Notes under the pieces: generated by a model
What the model was told of the DNA's origin: nothing
Database searches by the model: none
Seen by the model: the letters and a program-made list of their open reading frames with translations, nothing else
Position numbers and translations under genes: made by a program
NCBI RefSeq assembly: GCF_029893355.1
Contig: NZ_JARZAI010000008.1
Location: 186,001-250,000, forward strand
Reading direction: 5' to 3'
From: Kitasatospora sp. MAA4
GTDB taxonomy: Bacteria > Actinomycetota > Actinomycetes > Streptomycetales > Streptomycetaceae
DNA length: 64,000 nt
Shown: piece by piece, positions 34,604 to 43,438 of the stretch
Layout: every line of letters starts with the position of its first letter
Numbering within the stretch: the first letter of the stretch is position 1

Positions 34604-36229
34604 TTGCTTCGCCACCAGATCCCCCTGTTCGCCGCCGTCCTCGTCGCGATATCCGCGACTCCGGCGCTGGCGGACACCCCAGTGCCGGCGCCCGCCGCAG
34701 CGCCCGCCTCGGCCACGCCGCACCTGGACGCCGTCGAGCAGACGCTGCGTCAGGTCTCGCCGGGCCTCGAAGGATCCGTCTGGCAGCGGACCAGCGGCAA
34801 CAGCCTGGACGCCCCGGCCGACGACCCGGCCGGCTGGCTGCTGCAGACCCCCGGGTGCTGGGGGGACCCGAGCTGCGCCCAGCGGCCCGGCACGGACCGG
34901 CTGCTCGCGAAGATGACCGGGAACATCGCGCAGGCGACCCGTACCGTGGACATCTCCTCGCTCGCGCCGTTCCCGAACGGGGAGTTCGAGGACGCCATCG
35001 TCGCCGGCCTGAAGGCCTCGACGGCCGCCGGCCACCACCTGACGGTCCGGATCCTGGTCGGGGCCGCGCCGCTCTACAACATCAGCGCCCTGCCGTCCTC
35101 CTACCGCGACGAGCTGGTCAAGAAGCTCGGCCCGGCGGCGGACGGCGTCACGCTGAACGTCGCGTCGATGACCACCGCCAAGACCTCGTTCTCCTGGAAC
35201 CACTCCAAGCTCCTGGTGGTCGACGGCCAGAGCGTGATCACCGGCGGCATCAACAACTGGAAGGACGACTACATCGACACCACCCACCCGGTGTCGGACG
35301 TCGACCTCGCGTTGACCGGCCCGGCCGCCTCCGCCGCCGGCGCCTACCTCGACACCCTGTGGACCTGGACCTGCCGCAACACCGGTCCGCTGTCGGCCGC
35401 CTGGTTCGCCTCCACCGGCGGGTCGCCCTGCCTGCCGACCCTGGAGCAGGACGCGAACCCGGCCCCCGCCGCCGCGACCGGCACCGTCCCGGTGATCGCC
35501 GTCGGCGGCCTGGGCGTCGGCATCCGCAGCAGCGACCCGGCCTCGACGTACCAGCCCGTCCCGGCCACCGCGCCCGACACCGCCTGCGGCCTGATCCACC
35601 TGCCCGACCACACCAACGCCGACCGCGACTACGAGACGGTCAACCCGGAGGAGAACGCCCTGCGGGCGCTGGTGGCCAGTGCCACCAGCCATGTCGAGAT
35701 CTCCCAGCAGGACCTGAACGGCACCTGCCCCCCGCTTCCCCGCTACGACGTCCGGCTCTACGACACCCTCGCGGCCAAGCTCGCCGCCGGGGTCAAGGTC
35801 CGCATCACGGTCAGCGACCCGGCCAACCGCGGCGCGGTCGGCAGCGGCGGCTACTCGCAGATCAAGTCGCTCTCGGAGGTCAGCGACGCGCTTCGCAGCC
35901 GCCTCACCGCGCTCACCGGCAACCCGGTGTCTGCTCAGGCCGCGATGTGCCAGAACCTCCAGCTCGCCTCCTTCCGCGCCGCCGACGGCAGCAGCTGGGC
36001 GGACGGACACCCGTTCGCGCTGCACCACAAGCTGGTCTCGGTCGACGGCTCGGCGTTCTACATCGGCTCCAAGAACCTGTACCCGGCCTGGCTGCAGGAC
36101 TTCGGCTACATCGTCGAAGACCCGCAGGCCGCCGCGCAGTTGGACGCCAACCTGCTCGCCCCCGAGTGGCAGTACTCCCAGGCGGCCGCCACCTTCGACT
36201 ACGCGCGAGGCATCTGCGCCGCGCCGTGA
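34604..36229 (+). CDS. Secreted phospholipase D-like protein (two HKD motifs)
   Basis: A 541-residue exported phospholipase-D-superfamily protein. A signal peptide ([18 protein letters not shown]) is followed by two catalytic half-sites: [20 protein letters not shown], with H-x-K-x4-D, and [20 protein letters not shown], with H-x-K-x4-D again. The product probably hydrolyses or transfers phosphodiesters outside the cell. The start is taken as the TTG at 34604 because GGAGGA (34591-34596) lies seven bases upstream; the in-frame ATG at 34589 overlaps that ribosome-binding site. Ends 232 bases before the convergent lactonase-like gene. Confidence 0.88.
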   Translation: MLRHQIPLFAAVLVAISATPALADTPVPAPAAAPASATPHLDAVEQTLRQVSPGLEGSVWQRTSGNSLDAPADDPAGWLLQTPGCWGDPSCAQRPGTDRLLAKMTGNIAQATRTVDISSLAPFPNGEFEDAIVAGLKASTAAGHHLTVRILVGAAPLYNISALPSSYRDELVKKLGPAADGVTLNVASMTTAKTSFSWNHSKLLVVDGQSVITGGINNWKDDYIDTTHPVSDVDLALTGPAASAAGAYLDTLWTWTCRNTGPLSAAWFASTGGSPCLPTLEQDANPAPAAATGTVPVIAVGGLGVGIRSSDPASTYQPVPATAPDTACGLIHLPDHTNADRDYETVNPEENALRALVASATSHVEISQQDLNGTCPPLPRYDVRLYDTLAAKLAAGVKVRITVSDPANRGAVGSGGYSQIKSLSEVSDALRSRLTALTGNPVSAQAAMCQNLQLASFRAADGSSWADGHPFALHHKLVSVDGSAFYIGSKNLYPAWLQDFGYIVEDPQAAAQLDANLLAPEWQYSQAAATFDYARGICAAP

Positions 36230-36369
36230 CGTGACCTGCTTCCCGGCGCCTCTCGCCTGGCATGTCCGTGTCCGGAAAAACCGCTGGTCATAGCCCTGTT
36301 CAGGCTGCCCGCGCGGGTCTAGAGTTCCCGGTCACGGCAGCCCTCCACCCCCCAAGAGCGGGGCTGCCC

Positions 36370-36400
36370 GGCGGGGCCCGGCCTCCGCACCGGCCCCGCC
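36370..36400. terminator. Bidirectional terminator
   Basis: GGCGGGGCC (36370-36378) pairs with GGCCCCGCC (36392-36400) across a 13-base loop, in the 232-bp gap between the convergent phospholipase-D-like and lactonase-like genes. Nothing else was seen in this gap. Confidence 0.65.
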
Positions 36401-36461
36401 GCGGCCGGGACCGCACGCTGACCCGCCCTGGTCCCGGCCGCCCGATTACCCGGCTGTGCGG

Positions 36462-37280
36462 CTATCCGGCCGCGCGGTCGAACTCGTCGGGGTCGTGGGC
36501 GCAGATCAGCCGGACCTCGGCGCCGTGCTCGCGGCGCAGCGCGCGCAGCCGCTCCTGGTTGTGCAGGCGGGCGCGGTCGTCCACGGCCACCATCCGCTGG
36601 AAGGCGCGCAGGCCGGGCGGGCGGCGACCCGCGCCGGGGTCGATGTCCGTGTGCGAGAAGTAGGCGTCCCCGCAGTGCAGCAGCCAGCCCTCGCCGTCGC
36701 GGACCGCGACGCCGCTGTGGCCGCGGGTGTGGCCCGGCAGCGGCACCAGCAGGAGGTCGGAGCTCGCTTCGGCCAGCGGCCGGACCGCCTGGAAGCCGTA
36801 CCAGGACTCCCCACCGCTCCCGTGCTCCACCCAGCGCGGCCCGTGTGCCCACTGGACCGGCCGGTACCGGTCCCGTTCGCCGCGGGTCGCGCGGGCCCGG
36901 GCGGCCCGCAGCTCGTCGGCCAGCACGTGCACCCGGGCATCCGGGAAGTCGGCGAGGCCGCCGGCGTGGTCGACGTCGAGGTGGGTCAGCACGATGTGGC
37001 GGACGTCCTGCGGTCGGTGGCCCAGCGCGCGCAGCTGGTGCAGGGCGGTGGAGGCGAGCGAGAGCTGCGGGCGCACCATCGTCAGGAACCCGCGGCCCAG
37101 CCGGCCCGGGTCGGCGATGTCGCCGGTCCCCAGCCCGGTGTCCACCAGGATCAGGCCGTCGGCGGACTCCACCACCAGGCAGTGGGCCACCATGCGTCCG
37201 GTCAGCCGTCCGCCGCTGCCCAGCAGCAGCCGTCCGCCGAGTGGGCACATGCTGGCGCAGTCCAGGTGATGGATGGTCAT
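36462..37280 (-). CDS. Metallo-beta-lactamase-fold hydrolase (N-acyl homoserine lactonase-like)
   Basis: A 272-residue MBL-fold metalloenzyme. The metal site is HIVLTHLDVDHAGGLADFPD (H-x-D-x-D-H), with LVPLPGHTRGHSGVAV and LLHCGDAYFSH giving further ligands. N-terminal CPLGGRLLLGSGGRL and the Val-Asp-Thr-Gly (LILVDTGLGTGD) are typical of the AttM/AiiA lactonase branch. Actual substrate may be another lactone or ester. The ATG at 37280 (MTIHHLDCASM) is followed at once by the conserved region. Confidence 0.87.
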   Translation of the reverse strand: MTIHHLDCASMCPLGGRLLLGSGGRLTGRMVAHCLVVESADGLILVDTGLGTGDIADPGRLGRGFLTMVRPQLSLASTALHQLRALGHRPQDVRHIVLTHLDVDHAGGLADFPDARVHVLADELRAARARATRGERDRYRPVQWAHGPRWVEHGSGGESWYGFQAVRPLAEASSDLLLVPLPGHTRGHSGVAVRDGEGWLLHCGDAYFSHTDIDPGAGRRPPGLRAFQRMVAVDDRARLHNQERLRALRREHGAEVRLICAHDPDEFDRAAG

Positions 37281-37327
37281 GCGGCCACTGTAGCCGGGCC
37301 CGGACTACGGCTCCGGGCTACTCCGGG

Positions 37328-37648
37328 CTACGGCTTGAGGTGCACCAGGATCCGGCCGGTGTTGCTCTGGTCCGCCTCGACGCGGTCGTACAACTTCCTG
37401 ATGTGGCGCTGGCCGAGGAAGGCGAGCACCCGCTTCCTCAGCTGGCCGGTCCCTTTCCCCGGGATGATCTCGATCACCGTCTCGCCGGTCCGGACCGCCT
37501 TGAAGAGGATCTCCCGCAGGGCGAGCTCGATGTCGCGGTTGTTCCGGAAGATCGGATGCAGGTCCAGGGTGAGCAAGGCCGGGACTCCCAGGGGTGCGGC
37601 GGGCGGAGGCAGTGGGCAGCGTACGTCGCTGTCGGTGCCCCGTGCCAT
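37328..37648 (-). CDS. Smr-domain protein
   Basis: A 106-residue (or shorter) single Smr domain, as in the C-terminus of MutS2. The key motifs are LTLDLHPIFRNN (LDLH), EIIPGKGTGQLRKRVLAFLG (G-K-G-x-G-x-L) and the closing GRILVHLKP. Smr domains nick nucleic acids, often RNA or branched DNA. The ATG at 37648 gives a Pro-rich N-terminal tail not seen in similar small Smr proteins; a TTG at 37576 with GGGAG just upstream would give an 82-residue protein of normal size and leave room for the divergent promoter. Confidence 0.8.
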   Translation of the reverse strand: MARGTDSDVRCPLPPPAAPLGVPALLTLDLHPIFRNNRDIELALREILFKAVRTGETVIEIIPGKGTGQLRKRVLAFLGQRHIRKLYDRVEADQSNTGRILVHLKP

Positions 37649-37658
37649 CCTGGAACGC

Positions 37659-38063
37659 GTGACAGCAGATCTGGTCAGGTTGCGCCGGGCGCGGGATGCG
37701 ATGGACCGCGACTACGCCCAGCCGCTCGACGTCCCGGCGCTGGCGCGGGTCGCCCTGATGTCGCCGGGCCACTTCTCGCGCAGCTTCCGCGCCGCGTTCG
37801 GCGAGACGCCGTACGGGTACCTGATGACGCGCCGCATCGAGCGGGCGAAGGCGCTGCTGCGCCGCGGCGACCTGAGCGTGACGGAGGTCTGCTTCGCGGT
37901 CGGCTGCTCCTCGCTGGGGTCGTTCAGCTCGCGGTTCACCGAGCTGGTCGGCGAGACCCCGAGCGCGTACCGGGCTCGCGACCACGAGCTGGGCGCCGCG
38001 ATCCCGGCCTGCTTCGCCAAGATGCACACCAGACCGGTCAGGGGTACCCGCCCCAAGCTCTAG
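37659..38063 (+). CDS. AraC-family helix-turn-helix protein
   Basis: A 134-residue protein that is only an AraC DNA-binding domain with two helix-turn-helices: LDVPALARVALMSPGHFSRS, FRAAFGETPY and LSVTEVCFAVGCSSLGSFSS, RFTELVGETPSAYR. There is no sensor domain. The start is a GTG at 37659 with TGGAA close upstream. It lies nine bases before a VOC-family gene with which it must be co-transcribed, a common actinobacterial pair in which the AraC protein regulates the dioxygenase-fold partner. Confidence 0.87.
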   Translation: MTADLVRLRRARDAMDRDYAQPLDVPALARVALMSPGHFSRSFRAAFGETPYGYLMTRRIERAKALLRRGDLSVTEVCFAVGCSSLGSFSSRFTELVGETPSAYRARDHELGAAIPACFAKMHTRPVRGTRPKL

Positions 38064-38072
38064 CCTTGAAAC

Positions 38073-38489
38073 ATGGACCTCAGAATCTCCCACTGCTTCA
38101 TCGGCGTTGACGACCACGAGCGCGCGCTCGCCTTCTACCGCGACGTGCTCGGCTTCCAGGTGCGGACCGACGTCGCGTTCGAGGGGATGCGCTGGGTGAC
38201 GCTCAGCCCCCCGTTGCAGCCGGACCTGGAGATCGTCCTGGAGGCGCCCGGCGCGAACCCGTGCGCCTCGCCGGACGACCAGAAGATCCTCTCGGAGCTG
38301 CTGGCCAAGGGGGTGCTGCGCGGGGTGGCGTTCAGGACCGACGACTGCGACGCCACCTTCGAGCACATCCAGGCGTCCGGCGCCGAGGTGGTCCAGGAGC
38401 CGATCGACCAGCCGTACGGCGTGCGCGACTGCGCCTTCCGCGACCCCGCGGGCAACATGCTGCGCTTCTCGCAGACCACTGCCCGGTAG
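38073..38489 (+). CDS. VOC-family (glyoxalase/bleomycin-resistance fold) protein
   Basis: A 138-residue VOC-fold protein: two beta-alpha-beta-beta-beta modules opening with ISHCFIGVDDHERALAFYRD and ending VRDCAFRDPAGNMLRFSQT. The possible metal ligand His7 and a C-terminal Glu/Gln position are only partly conserved. Proteins of this type may be dioxygenases, isomerases or drug-binding proteins. Its AraC regulator ends nine bases upstream. Confidence 0.87.
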   Translation: MDLRISHCFIGVDDHERALAFYRDVLGFQVRTDVAFEGMRWVTLSPPLQPDLEIVLEAPGANPCASPDDQKILSELLAKGVLRGVAFRTDDCDATFEHIQASGAEVVQEPIDQPYGVRDCAFRDPAGNMLRFSQTTAR

Positions 38490-38556
38490 CCGCCCGGTAG
38501 CCGCCCTTTTCGCAGGCTCGCCGATTCGTTGTCTGTGCGTCATGTGCCGTACAGCG

Positions 38557-38574
38557 AACTTGTCCAGACAAGTT
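38557..38574. promoter_or_regulatory. DasR/GntR-type palindrome upstream of phospholipase C
   Basis: AACTTGTC-CA-GACAAGTT is a perfect palindrome 92 bases before the phospholipase C start. Its core, ACTTGTCCAGACAAGT, resembles the dre operators of the HutC/DasR group of GntR regulators in Streptomyces (consensus near ACTGGTCTAGACCACT). Confidence 0.6.
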
Positions 38575-38665
38575 GCTGAGGGTTCCCGCACCCTTCTCGG
38601 TAGTCGTGACCCACGAGTGCCGCGCGGTCTCCCGCCCCCGCGCGGCCCTGACGAAAGGGCCCTGC

Positions 38666-40630
38666 ATGTCCCCGATCTCCCGCCGTACGCTGCTCGGTTC
38701 GGCCGCCGCCCTCGGTGCCGGCAGCGCGCTCGGTGTGCTGCCCGGTTCGGTCCGTCGCGCGATGGCGGCGAGCACCGGCAGCGGCTCGCTCTCCTCGGTC
38801 AAGCACGTCGTGATCCTGATGCAGGAGAACCGTTCCTTCGACCACTACTACGGCACCCTGCAGGGCGTGCGCGGCTTCGGCGACACCTCGCTGCTGCGCT
38901 TCCCCAAGGGCTCGACCGTGTGGAACCAGTCCACCAAGGGCAGCGCCGGCGGCGGCACGATCCTCCAGCCCTGGCACCTGAACACCGCCACCACCGACGC
39001 CCAGCAGGTCGGCGACCTGGACCACAGCTGGTCCGGCACGCACGGCGCGTGGAACGGCGGCCTCAACAACAACTGGATCCCGGAGAAGACCGGGTTCACC
39101 ATGGGCTACTACAACCGCGCCGACATCCCGTTCCACTTCGGCCTCGCCGACGCGTTCACCATCTGCGACCAGTACTTCTGCTCGGTCCAGGGCCCGACCA
39201 ACCCGAACCGGCTGTACCAGTGGACCGGCATGATCGACCCGAACGGCACCGGCGGCGGCCCGGTCACCGACAACAGCGAGAACGGCTACTCCTGGGCCAC
39301 CTACCCGGAGATGCTCCAGGACGCCGGCGTCTCCTGGCGGGTCTACCAGCAGGCCGACAACTTCGACGACAACCCGCTGGCCTGGTTCACCCAGTTCACC
39401 AGCGCCTCGCCGTCCTCCCCGCTCTACACCAACGGCATGGCCCGGGTCGGCTCCATCAACTCCGCGATCGCCGCGGACATCGCGGCCGGCACCTTCCCCA
39501 CCGTCTCCTGGGTGGTCGCCCCGACGGCCCTGAGCGAGCACCCCGCCTCCCGGCCCGCCGACGGCGCCGACTTCGTCAGCGGCGTGCTGGCCGCGATCGC
39601 GAGCGACCAGGCCACCTGGGACTCCACCGTCGTCTTCTACAACTTCGACGAGAACGACGGCTTCTTCGACCACGTCCCGCCGCCCACCGCGCCCTCCGGC
39701 ACGGCGGACGAGTACATCAACGGCGCGCCGATCGGCATGGGCCCGCGCGTGCCGATGACCGTCATCTCGCCCTGGAGCACCGGCGGCCGGGTCTGCTCGC
39801 AGACCTTCGACCACACCTCGCCGCTGCGGTTCGCCGAGCTCGTCACCGGCGTGCAGTGCACCAACATCTCGGCCTGGCGGCGCGAGGTCGCCGGCGACCT
39901 CACCAGCGCGTTCAACTTCGGCGTGAGCCCGGTCGCCTTCCCCACCGGTCTGCCGAACACCGCCGCCCTGGTCGCCGCCGCGAACAAGCAGGAGTCGCTG
40001 CCCGCACCCAAGGTCCCCGCCGCCGGCGCGCTGCCGGCCCAGGAGTCCGGCGACCGCCCCGCGCAGCCGGTCGGCTACGTCTTCAACACCACGTCCTGGA
40101 CGGACACCTCGACCGGCCGGCTCTGGTTCAAGACGGTCTCCGCGGGCGCGCTGGGCGCCGGGTTCACCGCCTACACCGTCAACGACCGGACGTACGCCGC
40201 GTGGCCCTACACCTGCGCGGCCGGCGGCTCGATCTCCGACTACTTCTCCGCCAAGACCTACGGCGGCGGCCTCTACGACATCGACCTGCACGGCCCCGAC
40301 GGCTACCTGCGCGGCTTCCAGGGCAACGTGCTCACCTGGACCAGCACCAGCAAGGCACACCCCGAGGCGTACGCGGTGGACCAGCTGGACGGCGCGACCC
40401 TCGCCCTCACGCTGACCAACGCCGGCAGCGTGGCCGCTGTCTTCACCATCAACCCGAACGCCGCCTACCTCGCCACTGGCGGCACCGCCACCCAGGTGAC
40501 CGTGGCCGCCGGCGGCTCCGCCAACGCCACCCTGCACGCCACCGCGGCGGGCCGCTACGACTTCACCGTCACGGCCAACACCGGCGACGGCTTCGCCCGC
40601 CGCTTCGCCGGGCGCCTGTACGGCCAGTAG
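38666..40630 (+). CDS. Tat-exported phosphocholine-specific phospholipase C
   Basis: A 654-residue acid-phosphatase-superfamily phospholipase C. The Tat signal is MSPISRRTLLGSAAALGAGS with twin arginines. The catalytic region starts HVVILMQENRSFDHYYGTLQ and G-V-R-G-F, the hallmark of this family, and continues through VSWVVAPTALSEHPASRPADG and VVFYNFDENDGFFDHVPPP. Two C-terminal beta domains follow (about residues 460-650). Substrates are phosphatidylcholine-like lipids, with a role in phosphate or lipid scavenging. The ATG at 38666 has AAAGGG ten bases upstream. Confidence 0.92.
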   Translation: MSPISRRTLLGSAAALGAGSALGVLPGSVRRAMAASTGSGSLSSVKHVVILMQENRSFDHYYGTLQGVRGFGDTSLLRFPKGSTVWNQSTKGSAGGGTILQPWHLNTATTDAQQVGDLDHSWSGTHGAWNGGLNNNWIPEKTGFTMGYYNRADIPFHFGLADAFTICDQYFCSVQGPTNPNRLYQWTGMIDPNGTGGGPVTDNSENGYSWATYPEMLQDAGVSWRVYQQADNFDDNPLAWFTQFTSASPSSPLYTNGMARVGSINSAIAADIAAGTFPTVSWVVAPTALSEHPASRPADGADFVSGVLAAIASDQATWDSTVVFYNFDENDGFFDHVPPPTAPSGTADEYINGAPIGMGPRVPMTVISPWSTGGRVCSQTFDHTSPLRFAELVTGVQCTNISAWRREVAGDLTSAFNFGVSPVAFPTGLPNTAALVAAANKQESLPAPKVPAAGALPAQESGDRPAQPVGYVFNTTSWTDTSTGRLWFKTVSAGALGAGFTAYTVNDRTYAAWPYTCAAGGSISDYFSAKTYGGGLYDIDLHGPDGYLRGFQGNVLTWTSTSKAHPEAYAVDQLDGATLALTLTNAGSVAAVFTINPNAAYLATGGTATQVTVAAGGSANATLHATAAGRYDFTVTANTGDGFARRFAGRLYGQ

Positions 40631-40641
40631 CAACTCGTCTC

Positions 40642-40672
40642 CACGGCCCGCGCGTTCGGCGCGCGGGCCGTG
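40642..40672. terminator. Terminator after phospholipase C
   Basis: CACGGCCCGCGC (40642-40653) and GCGCGGGCCGTG (40661-40672) form a 12-bp perfect stem with a seven-base loop. Confidence 0.85.
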
Positions 40673-40687
40673 CGGCACAATCGGTCC

Positions 40688-41212
40688 ATGGTGACATTGA
40701 GCAGGGTCGAACCCGCGGACTGGCAGGCCGTTCACACCTGGGCCGCCCTCCCCGAGGCCTGCCGCTTCCAGCCCTGGGGACCCAACACCGAGGCAGAGAC
40801 CCGCGCCTACGTGGCGGCAGCCGTCCAGGCCTGGTCCGAGGTGCCCCAGCGACGCTTCACCTACGCGGCGCGCATCGACGACGACGTGGTCGGCGTGGGC
40901 GAGTTGCACGTCCGCAACCGGAACCATCGGCAGGGCGAGATCAGCTACATCGTCCACCCCCGCCTCTGGGGCCGGGGCGTGGCGACGGCGATCGGCCGCG
41001 AACTGCTCGCCCGCGGCTTCGGGGAGCTCGGACTCCACCGGATCCACGCCACCTGCGACCCGCGCAACGCCGGGTCGGCCCGGGTGCTCGGCAAGCTCGG
41101 CATGACGTGGGAGGGCCGCCACCGCCACGACATGCTGCTCCGCGACGGCTGGCGGGACTCGGAGGTGTTCAGCATCCTCGACGACGAGTGGCGAAATGCG
41201 ATTTCGCGCTGA
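40688..41212 (+). CDS. GNAT-family acetyltransferase (RimJ/RimL type)
   Basis: A 174-residue acetyltransferase. The acetyl-CoA loop is SYIVHPRLWGRGVATAIGRE, with R-G-V-A at the pyrophosphate site, and LHRIHATCDPRNAGSARVLG matches RimJ/RimL-type enzymes that modify N-terminal residues or small amines. The C-terminus RDGWRDSEVFSILDDEW is also typical. It lies between the phospholipase C terminator and the tRNA gene. Confidence 0.88.
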   Translation: MVTLSRVEPADWQAVHTWAALPEACRFQPWGPNTEAETRAYVAAAVQAWSEVPQRRFTYAARIDDDVVGVGELHVRNRNHRQGEISYIVHPRLWGRGVATAIGRELLARGFGELGLHRIHATCDPRNAGSARVLGKLGMTWEGRHRHDMLLRDGWRDSEVFSILDDEWRNAISR

Positions 41213-41243
41213 GGGGCCGGTGCCGTACAGTCGTGTTTACCGA

Positions 41244-41317
41244 CGCGGGGTGGAGCAGCTCGGTAGCTCGCTGGGCTCATAACCCAGAGGTCGCAGGTTC
41301 AAATCCTGTCCCCGCTA
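41244..41317 (+). tRNA. Initiator tRNA-fMet (CAT)
   Basis: The cloverleaf starts CGCGGGG and ends CCCCGCT-A, with a mismatched first pair (C against T), as expected for an initiator. The anticodon stem carries three consecutive G:C pairs around the anticodon (GGGCTCATAACCC), the mark of initiator tRNA. The T arm is GCAGGTTCAAATCCTGT. No CCA is encoded. Confidence 0.96.
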
Positions 41318-41327
41318 CTCAGTAGCC

Positions 41328-41363
41328 CAGTAGGCCCGGTGCACTCGTGCACCGGGCCTACTG
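41328..41363. terminator. Perfect 16-bp-stem terminator after tRNA
   Basis: CAGTAGGCCCGGTGCA (41328-41343), loop CTCG, then the exact reverse complement (41348-41363). The stop codon of the convergent dienelactone hydrolase gene lies inside the stem. Confidence 0.85.
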
Positions 41364-42086
41364 CTGTTTCCTCAGCAGGAGATCCCGCACGCGCTCCCAG
41401 GCGTCGGCGGCCGCGGCCGGGTCGGTGCGCAGGAAGCCGTGCCCGGCGCCCGGGTAGGCGACGAACCGGTGCTGCGAGCCGGCGGCGTGCAGCGCTGCGG
41501 CGATCTCGCGCTGCTGCTCCGGCAGGACGACGTGGTCGTCCTCGCCCACCAGGTACAGCAGCCGGCCGGCGATGTTCGGCGTCAGCGCCAGGGTCGGTTC
41601 GGGGCGGCTGAAGGGCATCTCGGTGGACGTCAGCCAGCCGCCGTAGAAGACGGCGACCGCGTCGAGGTCGAGCGCGGTGGCCGCCAGGTACGCGAGGTGG
41701 CCGCCGAGGCTCAGCCCGACCATGCTCACGCGCTCGCTGCCGAGCGCGCGCAGGTGGCCGATCGCCGCGCCGGCGTCGGCCAGCACCTGCGGACGGGTCA
41801 TCAGGTGCAGCAGCTCGAAGCCGCGTTCGCGTCCTGCCGCGTCGCGGGGCAGTTCGGCGCCGGGGGCGGTGCGGTGGTGGAAGTCCGGGGCGAGCGCCAG
41901 CAGTCCGAGCGCGGCCAGGCGGTCGCAGACCTCGCGGACGTCGGCGTCGACGCCGAACAGCTCCATGGCCACCACGACACCGGGGAACGGCCCCGGCCCG
42001 GCCGGCCGGGCCAGGTACCCGCCCATCGGCGGACCGTCGCCCACCGCGATCTCGACGCGCTCGCTCGTGCTCTTGCTCAGGCTCAT
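41358..42086 (-). CDS. Dienelactone hydrolase-family protein
   Basis: A 242-residue alpha/beta-hydrolase of the dienelactone hydrolase type. The family opening is MGGYLARPAGPGPFPGVVVA followed by MELFGVD, the elbow is VSMVGLSLGGHLAYLAAT (Ser in place of the usual Cys), the acid lies in LYLVGEDDHVVLP, and the His in YPGAGHGFLRTDP. It is divergent from an XRE regulator with 70 bases between, the usual arrangement for such regulators and their targets. Confidence 0.9.
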   Translation of the reverse strand: MSLSKSTSERVEIAVGDGPPMGGYLARPAGPGPFPGVVVAMELFGVDADVREVCDRLAALGLLALAPDFHHRTAPGAELPRDAAGRERGFELLHLMTRPQVLADAGAAIGHLRALGSERVSMVGLSLGGHLAYLAATALDLDAVAVFYGGWLTSTEMPFSRPEPTLALTPNIAGRLLYLVGEDDHVVLPEQQREIAAALHAAGSQHRFVAYPGAGHGFLRTDPAAAADAWERVRDLLLRKQQ

Positions 42087-42155
42087 GCTTCGACCGTAGC
42101 CGCGTTCGTACACTGGTATCCACAGGTCGTTTTTCCTAGTAACGGAAGTACCAGG

Positions 42156-42995
42156 ATGTCTGAAATCCGGGATGCCGCGATCCGGGCCCGCGAGTTCGGG
42201 GAGCTGCTGCGCTCCCGCCGCGAGCGCTTGCAGCCCGCCGACGTCGGCCTGCCGCCGGGCACCCGGCGCCGCACCCGGGGCCTGCGCCGGGAGGAGGTCG
42301 CGCAGCTCGCGGCGATCTCCGCGACGTACTACACGTTCCTGGAGCAGGGGCGGGAGCTGCGGCCCTCGCGCCAGGTCCTCGACGCGCTCTGTACGGCGCT
42401 CCAACTCAACGCGGCGGAGCGTGCGCATGCCTACGCCCTGGTCCACGGCGACCCGCTCGTCCCGGCTGCCGTTGCTGCCGTCGAGTCGCTCGCTCCTGCC
42501 GTGGCGGCGCTGGTCGACCGGCTCGACCCGTGCCCGACCTATGTCACCGGCCGCTGCTGGGACGTCCTGGCCGCCAACCGGGCGGCCCGGGCGCTGTGGA
42601 CCGACTGGCCGTCGCTACCGCCCGAGGACCGCAACATGCTGTGCTGGATGTTCACGGACCCCGGTGCCCGGCAGGCGCTGGTGGACTGGGAGAGCGAGGC
42701 GGCCGCCCTGCTCGGCCGCTTCCGCGCAGCAGCGGCGCGCCACCCCGGCGACCCCGCGTTCGCCGCCCTGATCGACCGCCTGCACGCGGCGAGCCCAGAG
42801 GTCAGAGCCTGGTGGCCGCAACACCAGGTCGCCCCGCTTGCCTCCGGCACCAAGCGGATGCGCCATCCCGTCCTCGGCGAACTCCTGCTCCAGCACGTCG
42901 TCCTGCAACTCGTCGACGACCCCGAGCAGCGACTGGTCACCTTCTCCGCCCCCGACGACGACCTCGCCCGAATCGCCGCCCTGCCGGGCGTCTGA
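42156..42995 (+). CDS. XRE-family regulator with MmyB-like domain
   Basis: A 279-residue regulator of the same architecture as that at 12051. The helix-turn-helix is REEVAQLAAISATYYTFLEQ near residues 47-66, after the conserved RLQPADVGLPPGTRRRTRGL. The C-terminal MmyB-type ligand domain includes YVTGRCWDVLAANRAARALW, LRRFRAAAARHPGDP-like RFRAAAARHPGDPAFAALID, and KRMRHPVLGEL. It most likely controls the divergent dienelactone hydrolase. Confidence 0.88.
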   Translation: MSEIRDAAIRAREFGELLRSRRERLQPADVGLPPGTRRRTRGLRREEVAQLAAISATYYTFLEQGRELRPSRQVLDALCTALQLNAAERAHAYALVHGDPLVPAAVAAVESLAPAVAALVDRLDPCPTYVTGRCWDVLAANRAARALWTDWPSLPPEDRNMLCWMFTDPGARQALVDWESEAAALLGRFRAAAARHPGDPAFAALIDRLHAASPEVRAWWPQHQVAPLASGTKRMRHPVLGELLLQHVVLQLVDDPEQRLVTFSAPDDDLARIAALPGV

Positions 42996-43051
42996 CGGTC
43001 ACCCAGTTCTACTGTTGATCGCGGAAGTCCACCGGTCGGCCTGGAGGCGCC

Positions 43052-43423
43052 ATGTCCCTGCAGATGAAGTTGGCTGCGATAACGCTCGACTGCCCTGATC
43101 CGCCGGCATTGGCGGCCTTCTATCAGCAGGCCACCGGTTTCGAACCCCACCCGAAGTCGGACTCCGACTTCGCGGGTCTCAACCGCGAGGACGGGCTCTT
43201 CATCGGTTTCCAACGCGTCGATGACTACCGGGCTCCGCGCTGGCCTGACCAGACCGTTCCCCAGCAGCTGCACCTCTGCTTCGACGTCGTGGATCTGGAC
43301 GAGGCCGAGGCCCGGCTGTTGGAGCTGGGCGCCGGCAAGCCGGATCACCAGCCTCATGACGCCGCCAGGGCACGGGTTCTCACCGATCCGGCTGGTCATC
43401 CCTTCTGCATCTGCCGAGGCTGA
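43052..43423 (+). CDS. VOC-family protein
   Basis: A 123-residue VOC-fold protein beginning MSLQMKLAAITLDCPDPPAL, AAFYQQATGFEPH and ending VLTDPAGHPFCICRG, the usual C-terminal strand. It resembles the glyoxalase-like domain-6 group. No metal set is obvious. It follows the XRE gene by 56 bases and ends 15 bases from the convergent peptidase E gene. Confidence 0.87.
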   Translation: MSLQMKLAAITLDCPDPPALAAFYQQATGFEPHPKSDSDFAGLNREDGLFIGFQRVDDYRAPRWPDQTVPQQLHLCFDVVDLDEAEARLLELGAGKPDHQPHDAARARVLTDPAGHPFCICRG

Positions 43424-43438
43424 GTCTCGAACCGATTT

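Noticed and set aside
38540..41128. 862-codon minus-strand frame opposite the phospholipase C gene
   Set aside because: Composition typical of a shadow frame; the plus strand holds a Tat signal and catalytic motifs.
41244..41363. tRNA-fMet as an integration site
   Set aside because: No integrase, no repeat of the tRNA 3' end and no phage or ICE genes follow; a normal terminator lies directly downstream.
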